A stretch of 5,540 nucleotides of DNA. Source: Fidelibacterota bacterium (GTDB taxonomy: Bacteria > Fidelibacterota > Fidelibacteria > Fidelibacterales > Fidelibacteraceae). Location: NCBI GenBank assembly GCA_016937825.1, contig JAFGVT010000001.1, positions 1-5,540 of the forward strand, read 5' to 3'. Shown one piece after another: positions 1 through 5,540 of the stretch. A program made the position numbers and the translations under genes. Below the pieces are notes generated by a model that saw nothing but the letters and a program-made list of their open reading frames with translations, was not told the DNA's origin and did no database searches. How positions within the stretch are numbered: position 1 is the first letter of the stretch; every line of letters starts with the position of its first letter.

Positions 1-74
1 CTTTGGATGAACTGATCACAATGTTTGGGGGAAATTTGGTAAATAAGATCATTAAGAACGGACTGTTGCTTTAA
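1..74 (+). CDS. C-terminal tail of an unidentified upstream protein (partial)
   Basis: A frame beginning at base 3 stays open from the window edge to a TAA at 72-74 and reads as 23 residues, starting LDELITMFGG and ending KIIKNGLLL. The other two forward frames stop almost at once (TGA at 8-10 and 13-15). The composition, a mix of hydrophobic, Lys and Asn residues, looks like a normal protein end, and the stop lies 28 bases before the lipoprotein ATG, a typical same-strand operon spacing. An open run this short can arise by chance, so the call rests on composition and position. I do not recognise the family and cannot assign a function. Confidence 0.5.
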   Translation, partial: LDELITMFGGNLVNKIIKNGLLL

Positions 75-90
75 CTTAAGCATGTTGAAA

Positions 91-100
91 GGGAGAAAGG
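91..100 (+). promoter_or_regulatory. Ribosome binding site that fixes the lipoprotein start
   Basis: The purine run GGGAGAAAGG ends 2 bases before the ATG at 103, and its GGGAG core (91-95) is 7 bases upstream of it. This favours the ATG at 103 over the in-frame ATG at 82, which lies before the run and has no purine-rich site of its own. Confidence 0.7.
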
Positions 101-102
101 AA

Positions 103-870
103 ATGAGTCGGAAACATGTTCTTGCAATTGTTTTGCTTATCATGCTTGTTATTGCTTTTATCGGGTGCTTTGATCCTCCCCGGGAAGAATTTACCGGGAC
201 GTTGATCTACCGGATGGCCACCTGGAACACTTATAATGGAATGAATAAAAGTACCGTTGATACGCTGACCTGTCCGCTTGTGGACCTTCGCACCGTACTC
301 ATGAAGATCGAAGTCACGAAAGACACACTGGTTCACGGTGGCTTTGCCGACCAGGAATGGATCACCTTCTATGAATCGAATGAAGAAATGCTGAATTCCG
401 AAAGGGACATGCGGGGTGTATTGGATGTCGGCACATACAAAGGCATGCGAATTACCCAGCGAAATTTACTCTATTGGATCTGCACGCATCCGGACAACCC
501 CCAAGACACGCTGGATTTGTATGACTTGAACGTTCGGGATACAATGGACGTGGGCTTAAACGATACCGTGATCAATTATTTCGGGACCGATGGATTCTAT
601 TATCTGGTAGGTGACACCTTATACAACTCCAATATATCTCCTGAACTGGGCGGGGGTGCCGGTGAGTTCATGGGATGCTATTTTAATATTTCTCCCGGGA
701 AAATAACCGACGTTACCATGCGCATGAATATTGTATCGTTGGATTGGCTGGATTATAATGAGAACGGTATCTTTGAATACTGGGGCGGTGACACCTTGGA
801 CAATTGGATGACAGCTCATGACAGTATCGTCACCATGGCGGATTTCATCATAAGATATTACGATGAATAA
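103..870 (+). CDS. Predicted lipoprotein of unknown function
   Basis: The 255-residue product starts with a lipoprotein signal: basic MSRKH, then a hydrophobic stretch from about residue 6 to 20, then the lipobox-like AFIGC with Cys22 as the likely lipidated residue. The first lipobox position is Phe rather than the preferred Leu, a mild deviation. The mature part (from CFDPPREEF) is rich in Asp, Thr and aromatic residues, has no further membrane segment, and should sit in the periplasm or on the outer membrane. Near the C-terminus the stretch DYNENGIFEYWGGDTLDNW (about residues 221-239) contains an acidic D-x-N-x-N-G loop resembling calcium-binding loops. An in-frame ATG at 82 would add seven residues but lacks a good ribosome site. 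The next gene begins 37 bases downstream, so the two are probably co-transcribed. The middle section (a hydrophobic beta-like strand, a Trp, then G-x-Y) loosely recalls bacterial surface-lipoprotein domains, but I cannot name a family. Confidence 0.85.
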   Translation: MSRKHVLAIVLLIMLVIAFIGCFDPPREEFTGTLIYRMATWNTYNGMNKSTVDTLTCPLVDLRTVLMKIEVTKDTLVHGGFADQEWITFYESNEEMLNSERDMRGVLDVGTYKGMRITQRNLLYWICTHPDNPQDTLDLYDLNVRDTMDVGLNDTVINYFGTDGFYYLVGDTLYNSNISPELGGGAGEFMGCYFNISPGKITDVTMRMNIVSLDWLDYNENGIFEYWGGDTLDNWMTAHDSIVTMADFIIRYYDE

Positions 871-907
871 AAACGGCTGAAAACAATAATAAATCAAGAG
901 GCCAAAA

Positions 908-1396
908 ATGAAAAAAATAATGATTGTATTGCTTATCCTCATTATGATGCCTTCACTGTGGGCAGATGATGTTTTTTCAAAACACAGTTTATCCATAAAT
1001 CTTGGTGGTCCGGGAGCCGTTGCAACATTTGAATACCAATATCAGATCCGTTCAGGTGAAAAAAGCGGCTTTTCTCTCACTGCCGGCATGGGAAACGCTT
1101 TATTGATGTTTTCTTTTCCTGTTGGATTCAATTACACTTACGGGGATAAAAATCAATTGTTGATCGGCGCTCATTTTGTTCCATTGGCAATTTATTCCGA
1201 TCTGTTCGGCAGTTTTTTATCTGCTGATAGCGATAGCTGGCAAATCGCCTATGCATTCTCGCCTCGTTTCGGATACCGCAGAATGATCACGGGACCGGGC
1301 GGAAATTCCTATTTTCACATATACTTTGCACCCCTTTTCGGGTTCCAGGGAGGTTTCTTCCCAAGCGGCGGCATTGGATGGGGCGTATATCTGTAA
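908..1396 (+). CDS. Small secreted or outer-membrane protein, paralogue A
   Basis: The 162-residue product has a Sec signal peptide: MKK, a hydrophobic core to about residue 14, and probable cleavage after Ala19 (SLWA before DDVF). The mature part alternates hydrophobic and polar residues, is rich in Gly and aromatics and ends in Tyr-Leu, which fits a small beta-barrel or beta-sandwich envelope protein. The start is supported by AAGAGG at 896-901, 6 bases before the ATG. It is a paralogue of the gene at 1785-2261: both share GG-x-G, EYQY near residues 42-45, and FPxGFNYTYGxKNQLL at exactly residues 70-85 of each protein, followed by a shared F-V-P at 90-92 and a Gly-rich aromatic C-terminus. 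It follows the lipoprotein gene by 37 bases and is probably in the same operon. The family and function are not recognised; a barrel fold is inference from composition. Confidence 0.85.
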   Translation: MKKIMIVLLILIMMPSLWADDVFSKHSLSINLGGPGAVATFEYQYQIRSGEKSGFSLTAGMGNALLMFSFPVGFNYTYGDKNQLLIGAHFVPLAIYSDLFGSFLSADSDSWQIAYAFSPRFGYRRMITGPGGNSYFHIYFAPLFGFQGGFFPSGGIGWGVYL

Positions 1397-1429
1397 TACA
1401 AATTATAAACATATGCCTTTGAGGCGCAT

Positions 1430-1545
1430 ATGAAAAAGAACTTTATCCTGTTGTTGACTTTATGCCTAAAGTTTCTGCCTTTGCACAAGAAGAGAATGAT
1501 CCTATAATAATGCCAGACAACGTCTCCCTGAATATTGAACACTGA
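1430..1545 (+). pseudogene. Frameshifted, truncated remnant of a small secreted-protein gene
   Basis: An ATG at 1430, with GAGG at 1421-1424 upstream, begins MKKNFILLLTLCL, a clear signal-peptide start, but that frame then degrades and stops at TAA 1505-1507. Moving to the -1 frame near base 1468 continues a sensible sequence: KVSAFA, a typical signal peptidase I site, then QEENDPIIMPDNVSLNIEH and TGA at 1543-1545. Joined, the two frames give a complete signal peptide plus about 19 mature residues. The NVSLNIE end resembles the SLSINLGG stretch just after the signal peptide of the gene at 908, which suggests a third copy of that family that lost one base and most of its body. After the TGA the same frame reads TFGVNFE and then TAA (1567-1569), which might be a fused C-terminal scrap. 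A sequencing error could explain the shift but not the missing body. Confidence 0.6.
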
Positions 1546-1587
1546 ACATTCGGAGTAAATTTCGAATAATAAATTAAGATATATATT

Positions 1588-1604
1588 GAACCGCTCTGCG
1601 GTTC
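1588..1604 (+). terminator. Hairpin, possible intrinsic terminator
   Basis: A perfect 7-base stem, GAACCGC (1588-1594) and GCGGTTC (1598-1604), encloses a 3-base TCT loop. It is followed by TTTATTGGTTATT, which is T-rich but not a clean T run. It lies just after the pseudogene remnant and could end transcription arriving from the lipoprotein and paralogue A genes. Confidence 0.5.
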
Positions 1605-1679
1605 TTTATTGGTTATTCATGCTTTTCTATAATCTTCGACCACTCTGGGGCCATACACCGAAAGTGTCACATATTATCT

Positions 1680-1702
1680 CCCCGGGCAAGGTCCGGGGTT
1701 TT
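1680..1702 (+). terminator. Probable rho-independent terminator
   Basis: CCCCGGGC (1680-1687) pairs with GTCCGGGG (1691-1698) as an 8-base GC-rich stem with one G-U pair and an AAG loop, immediately followed by TTTT and then AAATCTTT. This is the better terminator of the two. It separates the upstream operon from the paralogue at 1785, which would then need its own promoter or depend on read-through. Confidence 0.6.
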
Positions 1703-1784
1703 AAATCTTTAACCCATAAAATATCTCTTTTCATTTTCTTCCTATCTCTTTAGCTTTACCATTGACTAAATTAAGGATAAGCAC

Positions 1785-2261
1785 ATGAAAGAAACCATCA
1801 CCACATTGCTGGCGTGTTTCCTTGCGGTTTTTGTCCTTGCCGAAGAAAAACCCTGCCGTCACGGCATGACATCCCACATCGGCGGAGCGGGTACACTGGT
1901 TGAACTTGAATATCAATACCGCTTTGTTGTCAGAGATAAACATGCTTTCTCCGCTTGCATTGCCATCAATACGGTTGGTATCAATATCGGGTTTCCGTTT
2001 GGGTTCAACTACACTTACGGGCATAAGAATCAATTACTGCTTGCCGCCCGTTTTGTGCCGAATATCATACTTTTCAGCATGGACGAAGAAATTGAAGTTC
2101 CATTTTGGTCTTACCTGGCCAATTTCAGGATCGGCTATGGTCGGGAATTGGTATTATTTAAAGAAAATTTTACCCTTTATGTGTACGCATCTCCCTTTAT
2201 GAATTTAGGATCGGGCAGGGTCTTGCCATGGGCGGGAATTGGATTGACGCACTATTTTTAA
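1785..2261 (+). CDS. Small secreted or outer-membrane protein, paralogue B
   Basis: The 158-residue product has a signal peptide with probable signal peptidase I cleavage after Ala19 (FVLA before EEKP). An LLAC at residues 8-11 mimics a lipobox but leaves too short a hydrophobic region, so lipidation is unlikely. AAGGA at 1773-1777 lies 7 bases before the ATG. The mature protein matches the gene at 908 along most of its length: GGAG, LEYQY (41-45), FPFGFNYTYGHKNQLL (70-85), ARFVP (88-92) and a final GIGLTHYF. The terminal Phe is the usual signature of proteins inserted by the outer-membrane BAM machinery, whereas the other paralogue ends in Leu. The middle (about 93-125) has diverged strongly, as surface loops often do. 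The gene is separated from the upstream cluster by two hairpins and converges with umuC. Function is unknown; duplication is seen directly and the barrel fold is inferred. Confidence 0.85.
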   Translation: MKETITTLLACFLAVFVLAEEKPCRHGMTSHIGGAGTLVELEYQYRFVVRDKHAFSACIAINTVGINIGFPFGFNYTYGHKNQLLLAARFVPNIILFSMDEEIEVPFWSYLANFRIGYGRELVLFKENFTLYVYASPFMNLGSGRVLPWAGIGLTHYF

Positions 2262-2397
2262 TACCAAATGATTTCTTATTTTATATGCATCGCCTCATGA
2301 GCAGATCGCTTCCCGGCACATCGGAACTTGGGATGACAGGCGGGTTCGTATTTTAATATTTCGACACACCCGTGAGTTACACATTCTTCATCGCGTC

Positions 2398-3696
2398 TTA
2401 CGTTTCACGCTCTTGTTTCCCGGGTTTTGCCTCCCGGATATTCACTTCAAGAAGCTCATTCCATCTCGTCGTATAGGATCTTGATCGTTTTTCCTGCTTT
2501 AAGGCATGTTTGTCCAGCAGCCCCTGATCCCCCAGGCGCACCGTGCCGCGGCCGTAGCGTTCGTTCAGCACGTCGACGGCCCGGACCAGTTCCATTTCGC
2601 GCTTATTCTCGTATATTCCGTCGAACAGTTCGCCCTGCAGGCTGTCTTCCTGAACAAAATCCGTCAGGATGACCCCGGCCTTTTTATATTCGTAGCCCGG
2701 GCGAAAGATCTTTTTCAGGGCGTCCTTTGCGGTGCGGACCAGGGCAAGGGTGTTCTGCGTCGGCGGGAATGAAACGACGATGTTCCGCTTGTATTGCGGC
2801 AGATCTTCCCGAAAATAGTTCGTATGAATAAAGACCATCATGCCGGAGGCGCAGGAATTCTGCCGGCGAAGCTTGGCCGCGCAGGTGACCGTGTGGCTGG
2901 CTACGGCCTGTTCGATCAGGTCATATTCCCGGAGCATGGTCCCGAAGGAACGTGCCGTACAGATCGCTTTCTTCGCTTTGTTCGCGGATTCAAAAGCCAC
3001 CGAGGGGATGCCCAGGAGTTCTTTTTTCAGGCGCAGTCCGACCACGGTGAGTTCCCGCAAGACGAGAGGGTCCGGCAGACGGACCAGGTCAAGCGCATGG
3101 CTCACCCCCATCAGCTCAAGTTTTTTCGACAGGCGCCGGCCGATCCCCCAGACCTCGCGCAACGGAAAGGTGCGAAGAACCTCCTCCCGAACGGCCGGGT
3201 CCGACAGCACGTAGGTGCCCTTGCATTCCGGCCGCTTTTTCGCAAGATGGGTTGCGACCTTGGCCAGCGTCTTGGTCGGCGCCGCCCCGATGCTGACCGG
3301 AATGCCGGTTTGTTTTGCGACCTGCCGGCGGATCTCCTTTGCCAGGGCATCCAGTTTTTCATCCGTCCCCTCTCCCAGATCGAGAAAGGCTTCGTCGATC
3401 GAGTAGATCTCAATATCCTTCGCATAGCCGGAAAGCACCGACATCACCCGCCGGCTCATGTCGCCGTACAGAGCAAAATTGGTGGAAAAGACCTGCACCC
3501 TTTCCGCTTCGATCAGCTTCCGGTACTGAAAGAGCGGCGCGCCCATCGGAATGCCGAGCGCCTTTGCTTCATTGCTGCGTGCGATCACGCAGCCGTCATT
3601 ATTTGACAGGACGACGACCGGCTTACCGTTGAGGGACGGATCAAAAACGCGTTCGCAGGAAGCATAAAAATTGTTGCAGTCGGCCAGGGCGATCAT
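2398..3696 (-). CDS. umuC: UmuC, catalytic subunit of a Pol V-type translesion DNA polymerase
   Basis: This 432-residue Y-family polymerase, close to the 422 of E. coli UmuC, copies past damaged DNA with low fidelity. The palm/finger region begins ALADCNNFYASCE, with metal-binding Asp6 and the steric-gate Tyr11. SNNDGCVIARSNEAKALG (31-48) is the family hallmark, and YSIDEAFLDL (98-107) carries catalytic Asp101 and Glu102. A helix-hairpin-helix (WGIGRRLSKKLELMG, 183-197) and the little finger (about 240-350, ending near YKKAGVIL) follow. QGELF (354-358) sits where the clamp-binding motif lies in E. coli UmuC but departs from the usual Q-L-x-L-F. The tail has the C-terminal UmuC domain (GRGT and SYTTRWNELLEV). 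All catalytic residues are present and no truncation is seen. Its ATG overlaps the umuD stop by four bases (ATGA, 3693-3696), implying coupled translation; no good ribosome site precedes it. Confidence 0.97.
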   Translation of the reverse strand: MIALADCNNFYASCERVFDPSLNGKPVVVLSNNDGCVIARSNEAKALGIPMGAPLFQYRKLIEAERVQVFSTNFALYGDMSRRVMSVLSGYAKDIEIYSIDEAFLDLGEGTDEKLDALAKEIRRQVAKQTGIPVSIGAAPTKTLAKVATHLAKKRPECKGTYVLSDPAVREEVLRTFPLREVWGIGRRLSKKLELMGVSHALDLVRLPDPLVLRELTVVGLRLKKELLGIPSVAFESANKAKKAICTARSFGTMLREYDLIEQAVASHTVTCAAKLRRQNSCASGMMVFIHTNYFREDLPQYKRNIVVSFPPTQNTLALVRTAKDALKKIFRPGYEYKKAGVILTDFVQEDSLQGELFDGIYENKREMELVRAVDVLNERYGRGTVRLGDQGLLDKHALKQEKRSRSYTTRWNELLEVNIREAKPGKQERET

Positions 3697-4145
3697 GGTT
3701 TCATCTTTTTTATGACGTAGGTCACAATACCCCAGATCATGAAGTCATTGTCCTCACCCACGGGAATGGGCTCGAATTCAGGGTTCTCGGGCAGAAGAAA
3801 GCAGCTGCCGCCGTGCACGTGCACCCGTTTGACGGTGAATTCCCCGTCGATAAAACAGACCGCGACGGCATCATTCACCGGATCGAGCGAGCGGTCGATG
3901 ACAAGTACGTCCCCGTTCAGAATGCCGATGTCCCGCATGGAATTTCCCTTAACCCTCCCGTAGAAGGTGGCATTGGGATTTTTTATCAGTTCCTTGTTCA
4001 GGTCCAGGGTCATGTCCATATAATCTTCGGCCGGCGAGGGGAAACCGGCGGAAATGTTCTTCGCAAAGGGCAGTTCCTGCCGGATGCGAGTATCCGCGGT
4101 ATAAAAATCGATCACCTTCATTTTTTTGATACGGGACAGTTTCAT
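3693..4145 (-). CDS. umuD: UmuD, self-cleaving accessory subunit of Pol V
   Basis: The 150-residue product belongs to the S24 (LexA/UmuD) serine peptidase family. In the characterised system, RecA filaments trigger self-cleavage and the shortened UmuD' dimer joins UmuC to form Pol V. The likely cleavage site is Ala33-Gly34 within ISAGFPSPAEDY, which aligns with Cys24-Gly25 of E. coli UmuD. Nucleophile Ser69 lies in GNSM and general-base Lys106 in EFTVKR; their spacing of 37 residues equals that of Ser60 and Lys97 in E. coli. It lacks a DNA-binding domain, so it is not LexA. The N-terminus is about nine residues longer than E. coli UmuD; Met9 is an alternative start, but neither has a clear ribosome site. 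The chosen ATG lies 3 bases after the cupin stop, so translation is probably coupled. No LexA operator is visible nearby; any SOS control would act at the operon promoter outside the window. Confidence 0.95.
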   Translation of the reverse strand: MKLSRIKKMKVIDFYTADTRIRQELPFAKNISAGFPSPAEDYMDMTLDLNKELIKNPNATFYGRVKGNSMRDIGILNGDVLVIDRSLDPVNDAVAVCFIDGEFTVKRVHVHGGSCFLLPENPEFEPIPVGEDNDFMIWGIVTYVIKKMKP

Positions 4146-4148
4146 CGT

Positions 4149-4499
4149 CTAGATCCGTTCGTAATCGTCTTCATAGCGCACAATATCGTCCTCGCCGAAA
4201 TACTCCCCCGTCTGGACCTCGATGATCGCCGCGGGTTCGCTCCCGCAGTTTTCCATCCGGTGTTTCGTTCCCGCGGGAATGTAGACATGCGTATCGACGG
4301 CATGGTCGGCGACCGTTTTTCCCACGGTAATGCGCAGGGTCCCTTCGCTGACGATCCAGTGCTCGTTGCGTTTTTGATGGGACTGCAGGGAGAGGCGATG
4401 CCCCGGATTGACCGTGATGCGTTTTACCTTGCAGGCGGGATGGTCCAGCAGCACTTCGAATTTGCCCCAGGGGCGTGTTTCGCTATGATGTTCGTTCAT
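4149..4499 (-). CDS. Stand-alone type II phosphomannose isomerase-like cupin
   Basis: The 116-residue protein is a single cupin domain matching the C-terminal domain of bifunctional ManC/AlgA enzymes (mannose-6-phosphate isomerase type II), which interconvert fructose-6-phosphate and mannose-6-phosphate on the way to GDP-mannose. Hallmarks are RPWGKFEVL (9-17), SLQSHQKRNEHWIV (37-50), IPAGTKHRMEN (74-84) and EVQTGEYFGEDDIVR (94-108). Expected metal ligands are Gln39, His41, Glu46 and His80, all present. The nucleotidyltransferase domain of ManC is absent, and the clean ATG with AAAAGGAG 8 bases upstream (GGAG at 4508-4511) shows a true short protein rather than a fragment. It should be cytosolic. 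Small cupins of this kind are known in polysaccharide gene sets, but no such genes are in view, so the exact sugar substrate is uncertain. It lies 27 bases after the transporter gene and 3 bases before umuD. Confidence 0.88.
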   Translation of the reverse strand: MNEHHSETRPWGKFEVLLDHPACKVKRITVNPGHRLSLQSHQKRNEHWIVSEGTLRITVGKTVADHAVDTHVYIPAGTKHRMENCGSEPAAIIEVQTGEYFGEDDIVRYEDDYERI

Positions 4500-4526
4500 G
4501 GAAAAAACTCCTTTTTACGGTATCCG

Positions 4527-5462
4527 TCACCTTGCGGGTTTCCGGCGGACGATCATGACAAAAGAGAACAGCAGTACGGCGGATGCGAGATACTGCGTCG
4601 CGTTCAGCGTGTTCCGGTTGATCGCATAATCCAGGATGACCGCGGACAGCGGCCAGAACAATTCGAAGATGGTCGCGACCGAGGCCGGGATGCGTTTCAG
4701 TCCGAAATAAAAAATGAACATGGACAATGCGCCGCTGCTGAACACGATCAGAACCAGCAGCTTCCAGTGAAGGGGCTCGATCGCGGGAAAGGCGCGGAAC
4801 TGTCCGCCGATCAGAATAAAGATCAGGGAGAGAAGAAAGGTTCCGCCAAAGCGCAGGGCGGTTGCGTTCGCGAAACCGACCTCCTGAGTGAATCGCTTTC
4901 CGAACACCGTCGAGGAACCGAATGCAAAGGCCGCAAGCAAGGCATACACGGCGGCGGGATCGATCAGACGGATATCCTGCAGACGCACATCCTGCTTCGC
5001 GAATGCCAGGAAATAGGCCGCCAGGATCGCCAGGACCGCCCAGATATAGAAATCCCGGCGCAATTTTTCTTTCAGGAGAATGCGCGCCAGGACCAGGGCG
5101 AATACCGGCTGCAGCTTTTGCAGGATCACCACGGTCGCGAGGGTGGTCTCCACCTCCGGGTCATAGGCGGCAAAAAAAGCTTTGGTGATGAAGAGCGTGC
5201 CCAGCAAGCCGCCCCAGAGGCAGATCCAGCCCAGAGAACCCCAGGTTCTCCGCGACATGCTCCGCGTTTCCTTCCAGCCCCGGATAAAGAAAGGGAGAAG
5301 GACAAGAAATCCGAGTCCGTGTTCCAGGAACACGACCAGGGCGGCCGGCAGGTGATAAAATTTAGGACGGATGAAGATCCCGTCCAGACTCCAAAGCAGG
5401 GCGGCGGCCGCGACGGCCGCGGCTCCTATGATAAGCGATAAGTTCGCTTTATTCCTGATCAC
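4527..5462 (-). CDS. EamA-family drug/metabolite transporter, inner membrane
   Basis: The 311-residue product has about ten hydrophobic segments (near 8-26, 39-60, 77-97, 105-128, 137-155, 170-187, 200-221, 233-254, 259-282, 288-306) arranged as two EamA repeats, the DMT superfamily plan. Each half ends with the recurring pattern: LQKLQPVFALVLARILLKEK (115-134), and FELFWPLSAVILDYAINRN (266-284). The protein probably moves a small metabolite across the inner membrane; the substrate cannot be told. I chose the GTG at 5462 because GGGAGAGG lies 6 bases upstream (5469-5476) and the first membrane segment then starts at the usual distance. The frame stays open upstream to a TTG at 5522, which would add 20 polar residues and lacks a good ribosome site. 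The last residues (RRKPAR) are basic and cytosolic. It precedes the cupin by 27 bases. Confidence 0.92.
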   Translation of the reverse strand: MIRNKANLSLIIGAAAVAAAALLWSLDGIFIRPKFYHLPAALVVFLEHGLGFLVLLPFFIRGWKETRSMSRRTWGSLGWICLWGGLLGTLFITKAFFAAYDPEVETTLATVVILQKLQPVFALVLARILLKEKLRRDFYIWAVLAILAAYFLAFAKQDVRLQDIRLIDPAAVYALLAAFAFGSSTVFGKRFTQEVGFANATALRFGGTFLLSLIFILIGGQFRAFPAIEPLHWKLLVLIVFSSGALSMFIFYFGLKRIPASVATIFELFWPLSAVILDYAINRNTLNATQYLASAVLLFSFVMIVRRKPAR

Positions 5463-5540
5463 GCGTTTCCTCTCCCTGCTGTATCTGCAGAAGTCCGTCA
5501 AGCTTATTTTCGTTTTCGTCAAGCCAGCTTCTCAGGGTCA
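5449..5540 (-). CDS. Possible C-terminal tail of an upstream protein (partial)
   Basis: On the - strand a frame is open from the window edge to TAA at 5451-5449 and reads 29 complete residues. It includes LRSWLDENENKLDGLLQIQQ and ends GEETRDQE, a charged, helix-like protein tail. It would overlap the transporter's GTG start by 14 bases, a common arrangement in tight operons. A second frame ending at TGA 5521-5519 (DPEKLA) is also open to the edge, so which frame is coding is not settled. No family is recognised. Confidence 0.4.
   Translation of the reverse strand, partial: TLRSWLDENENKLDGLLQIQQGEETRDQE
5469..5476 (-). promoter_or_regulatory. Ribosome binding site that fixes the transporter start at GTG
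   Basis: On the - strand the sequence reads GGGAGAGG, then six bases (AAACGC), then GTG at 5462-5460. This is the strongest Shine-Dalgarno match near the transporter N-terminus and argues against the longer TTG start at 5522. Confidence 0.65.

Larger units (their letters stand above)
1397..1784. other. Gene-poor spacer with decayed gene and two hairpins
   Basis: These 388 bases between the two paralogues contain no intact gene. From left to right they hold a 7-base inverted repeat around a ribosome site (1410-1432), a frameshifted short coding remnant (1430-1545), an AT-rich run, a strong small hairpin (1588-1604), a stretch of about 75 bases with nothing identifiable except a weak 4-base inverted repeat (1655-1667), and a second hairpin followed by four Ts (1680-1702). 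The last 80 bases are pyrimidine-rich on the + strand and presumably carry the leader of the gene at 1785. I could not identify a convincing promoter in them. Confidence 0.6.

Noticed and set aside
1466..1472. Programmed -1 frameshift in the remnant gene
   Set aside because: The sequence CTAAAGT does not fit the X-XXY-YYZ slippery pattern, and the extended product would still be only about 38 residues, so decay is the simpler explanation.
1700..1767. Promoter for paralogue B (TTTAAA at 1700; TTGACT at 1762)
   Set aside because: Neither has a recognisable -10 element at proper spacing; the second would place the -10 at or after the start codon.
1785..1817. Lipobox (LLAC) in paralogue B
   Set aside because: Cys11 leaves a hydrophobic region of only a few residues, and a better signal peptidase I site follows at Ala19.
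1731..2033. A 100-codon open frame on the - strand
   Set aside because: It overlaps paralogue B, which has a ribosome site, signal peptide and a paralogue; the antisense product has no such support.
2794..3606. A 270-codon open frame on the + strand
   Set aside because: It is antisense to umuC, whose catalytic motifs are intact, and its product has no recognisable domain.
3813..5441. A 542-codon open frame on the + strand
   Set aside because: It runs antisense through umuD, the cupin and the transporter, all of which have clear family motifs. Its product is a low-complexity mix of Gln, Arg, Gly and Asp with no domain sense, as expected for a shadow frame in GC-rich coding DNA.

Overview
The window looks like a piece of a Gram-negative bacterial chromosome or metagenomic contig. 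It encodes a lipoprotein with a lipobox, small secreted proteins with a beta-barrel look (one ending in Tyr-Phe), and a UmuD/UmuC pair whose wording resembles versions found in Bacteroidota and related FCB lineages. That placement is an inference from motif memory; no rRNA or other phylogenetic marker is present. No mobile element, CRISPR array, tRNA or phage gene was seen.

The left part (about 1-2261) is read on the + strand and is AT-richer. It starts with the probable tail of an unknown gene (1-74). Next come a predicted lipoprotein of unknown function (103-870) and two small exported proteins (908-1396 and 1785-2261) that are clearly paralogues. Between the paralogues lies a 388-base stretch without an intact gene. 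It holds a frameshifted, truncated remnant of another small secreted-protein gene (1430-1545), probably from the same family, and two terminator-like hairpins (1588-1604 and 1680-1702). The picture is a cell-envelope locus that has grown by tandem duplication and partly decayed.

The right part (2398-5540) is read entirely on the - strand and is visibly GC-richer. In transcription order it has a possible upstream gene tail (5540-5449), an EamA-type drug/metabolite transporter (5462-4527), a stand-alone type II phosphomannose isomerase-like cupin (4499-4149), umuD (4145-3693) and umuC (3696-2398). Gaps are 27 and 3 bases, then a 4-base ATGA overlap, so this looks like one operon with translational coupling. 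UmuD is the self-cleaving S24-family accessory subunit and UmuC the catalytic Y-family polymerase of a Pol V-type translesion system. Finding them at the end of a transcription unit headed by a transporter and a sugar-phosphate cupin is the most unusual organisational feature here.

The two halves converge in a 136-base spacer (2262-2397), where base composition also changes. I do not see a wholly new system. The points most worth following are the secreted paralogue family with its pseudogene and the odd umuDC operon.
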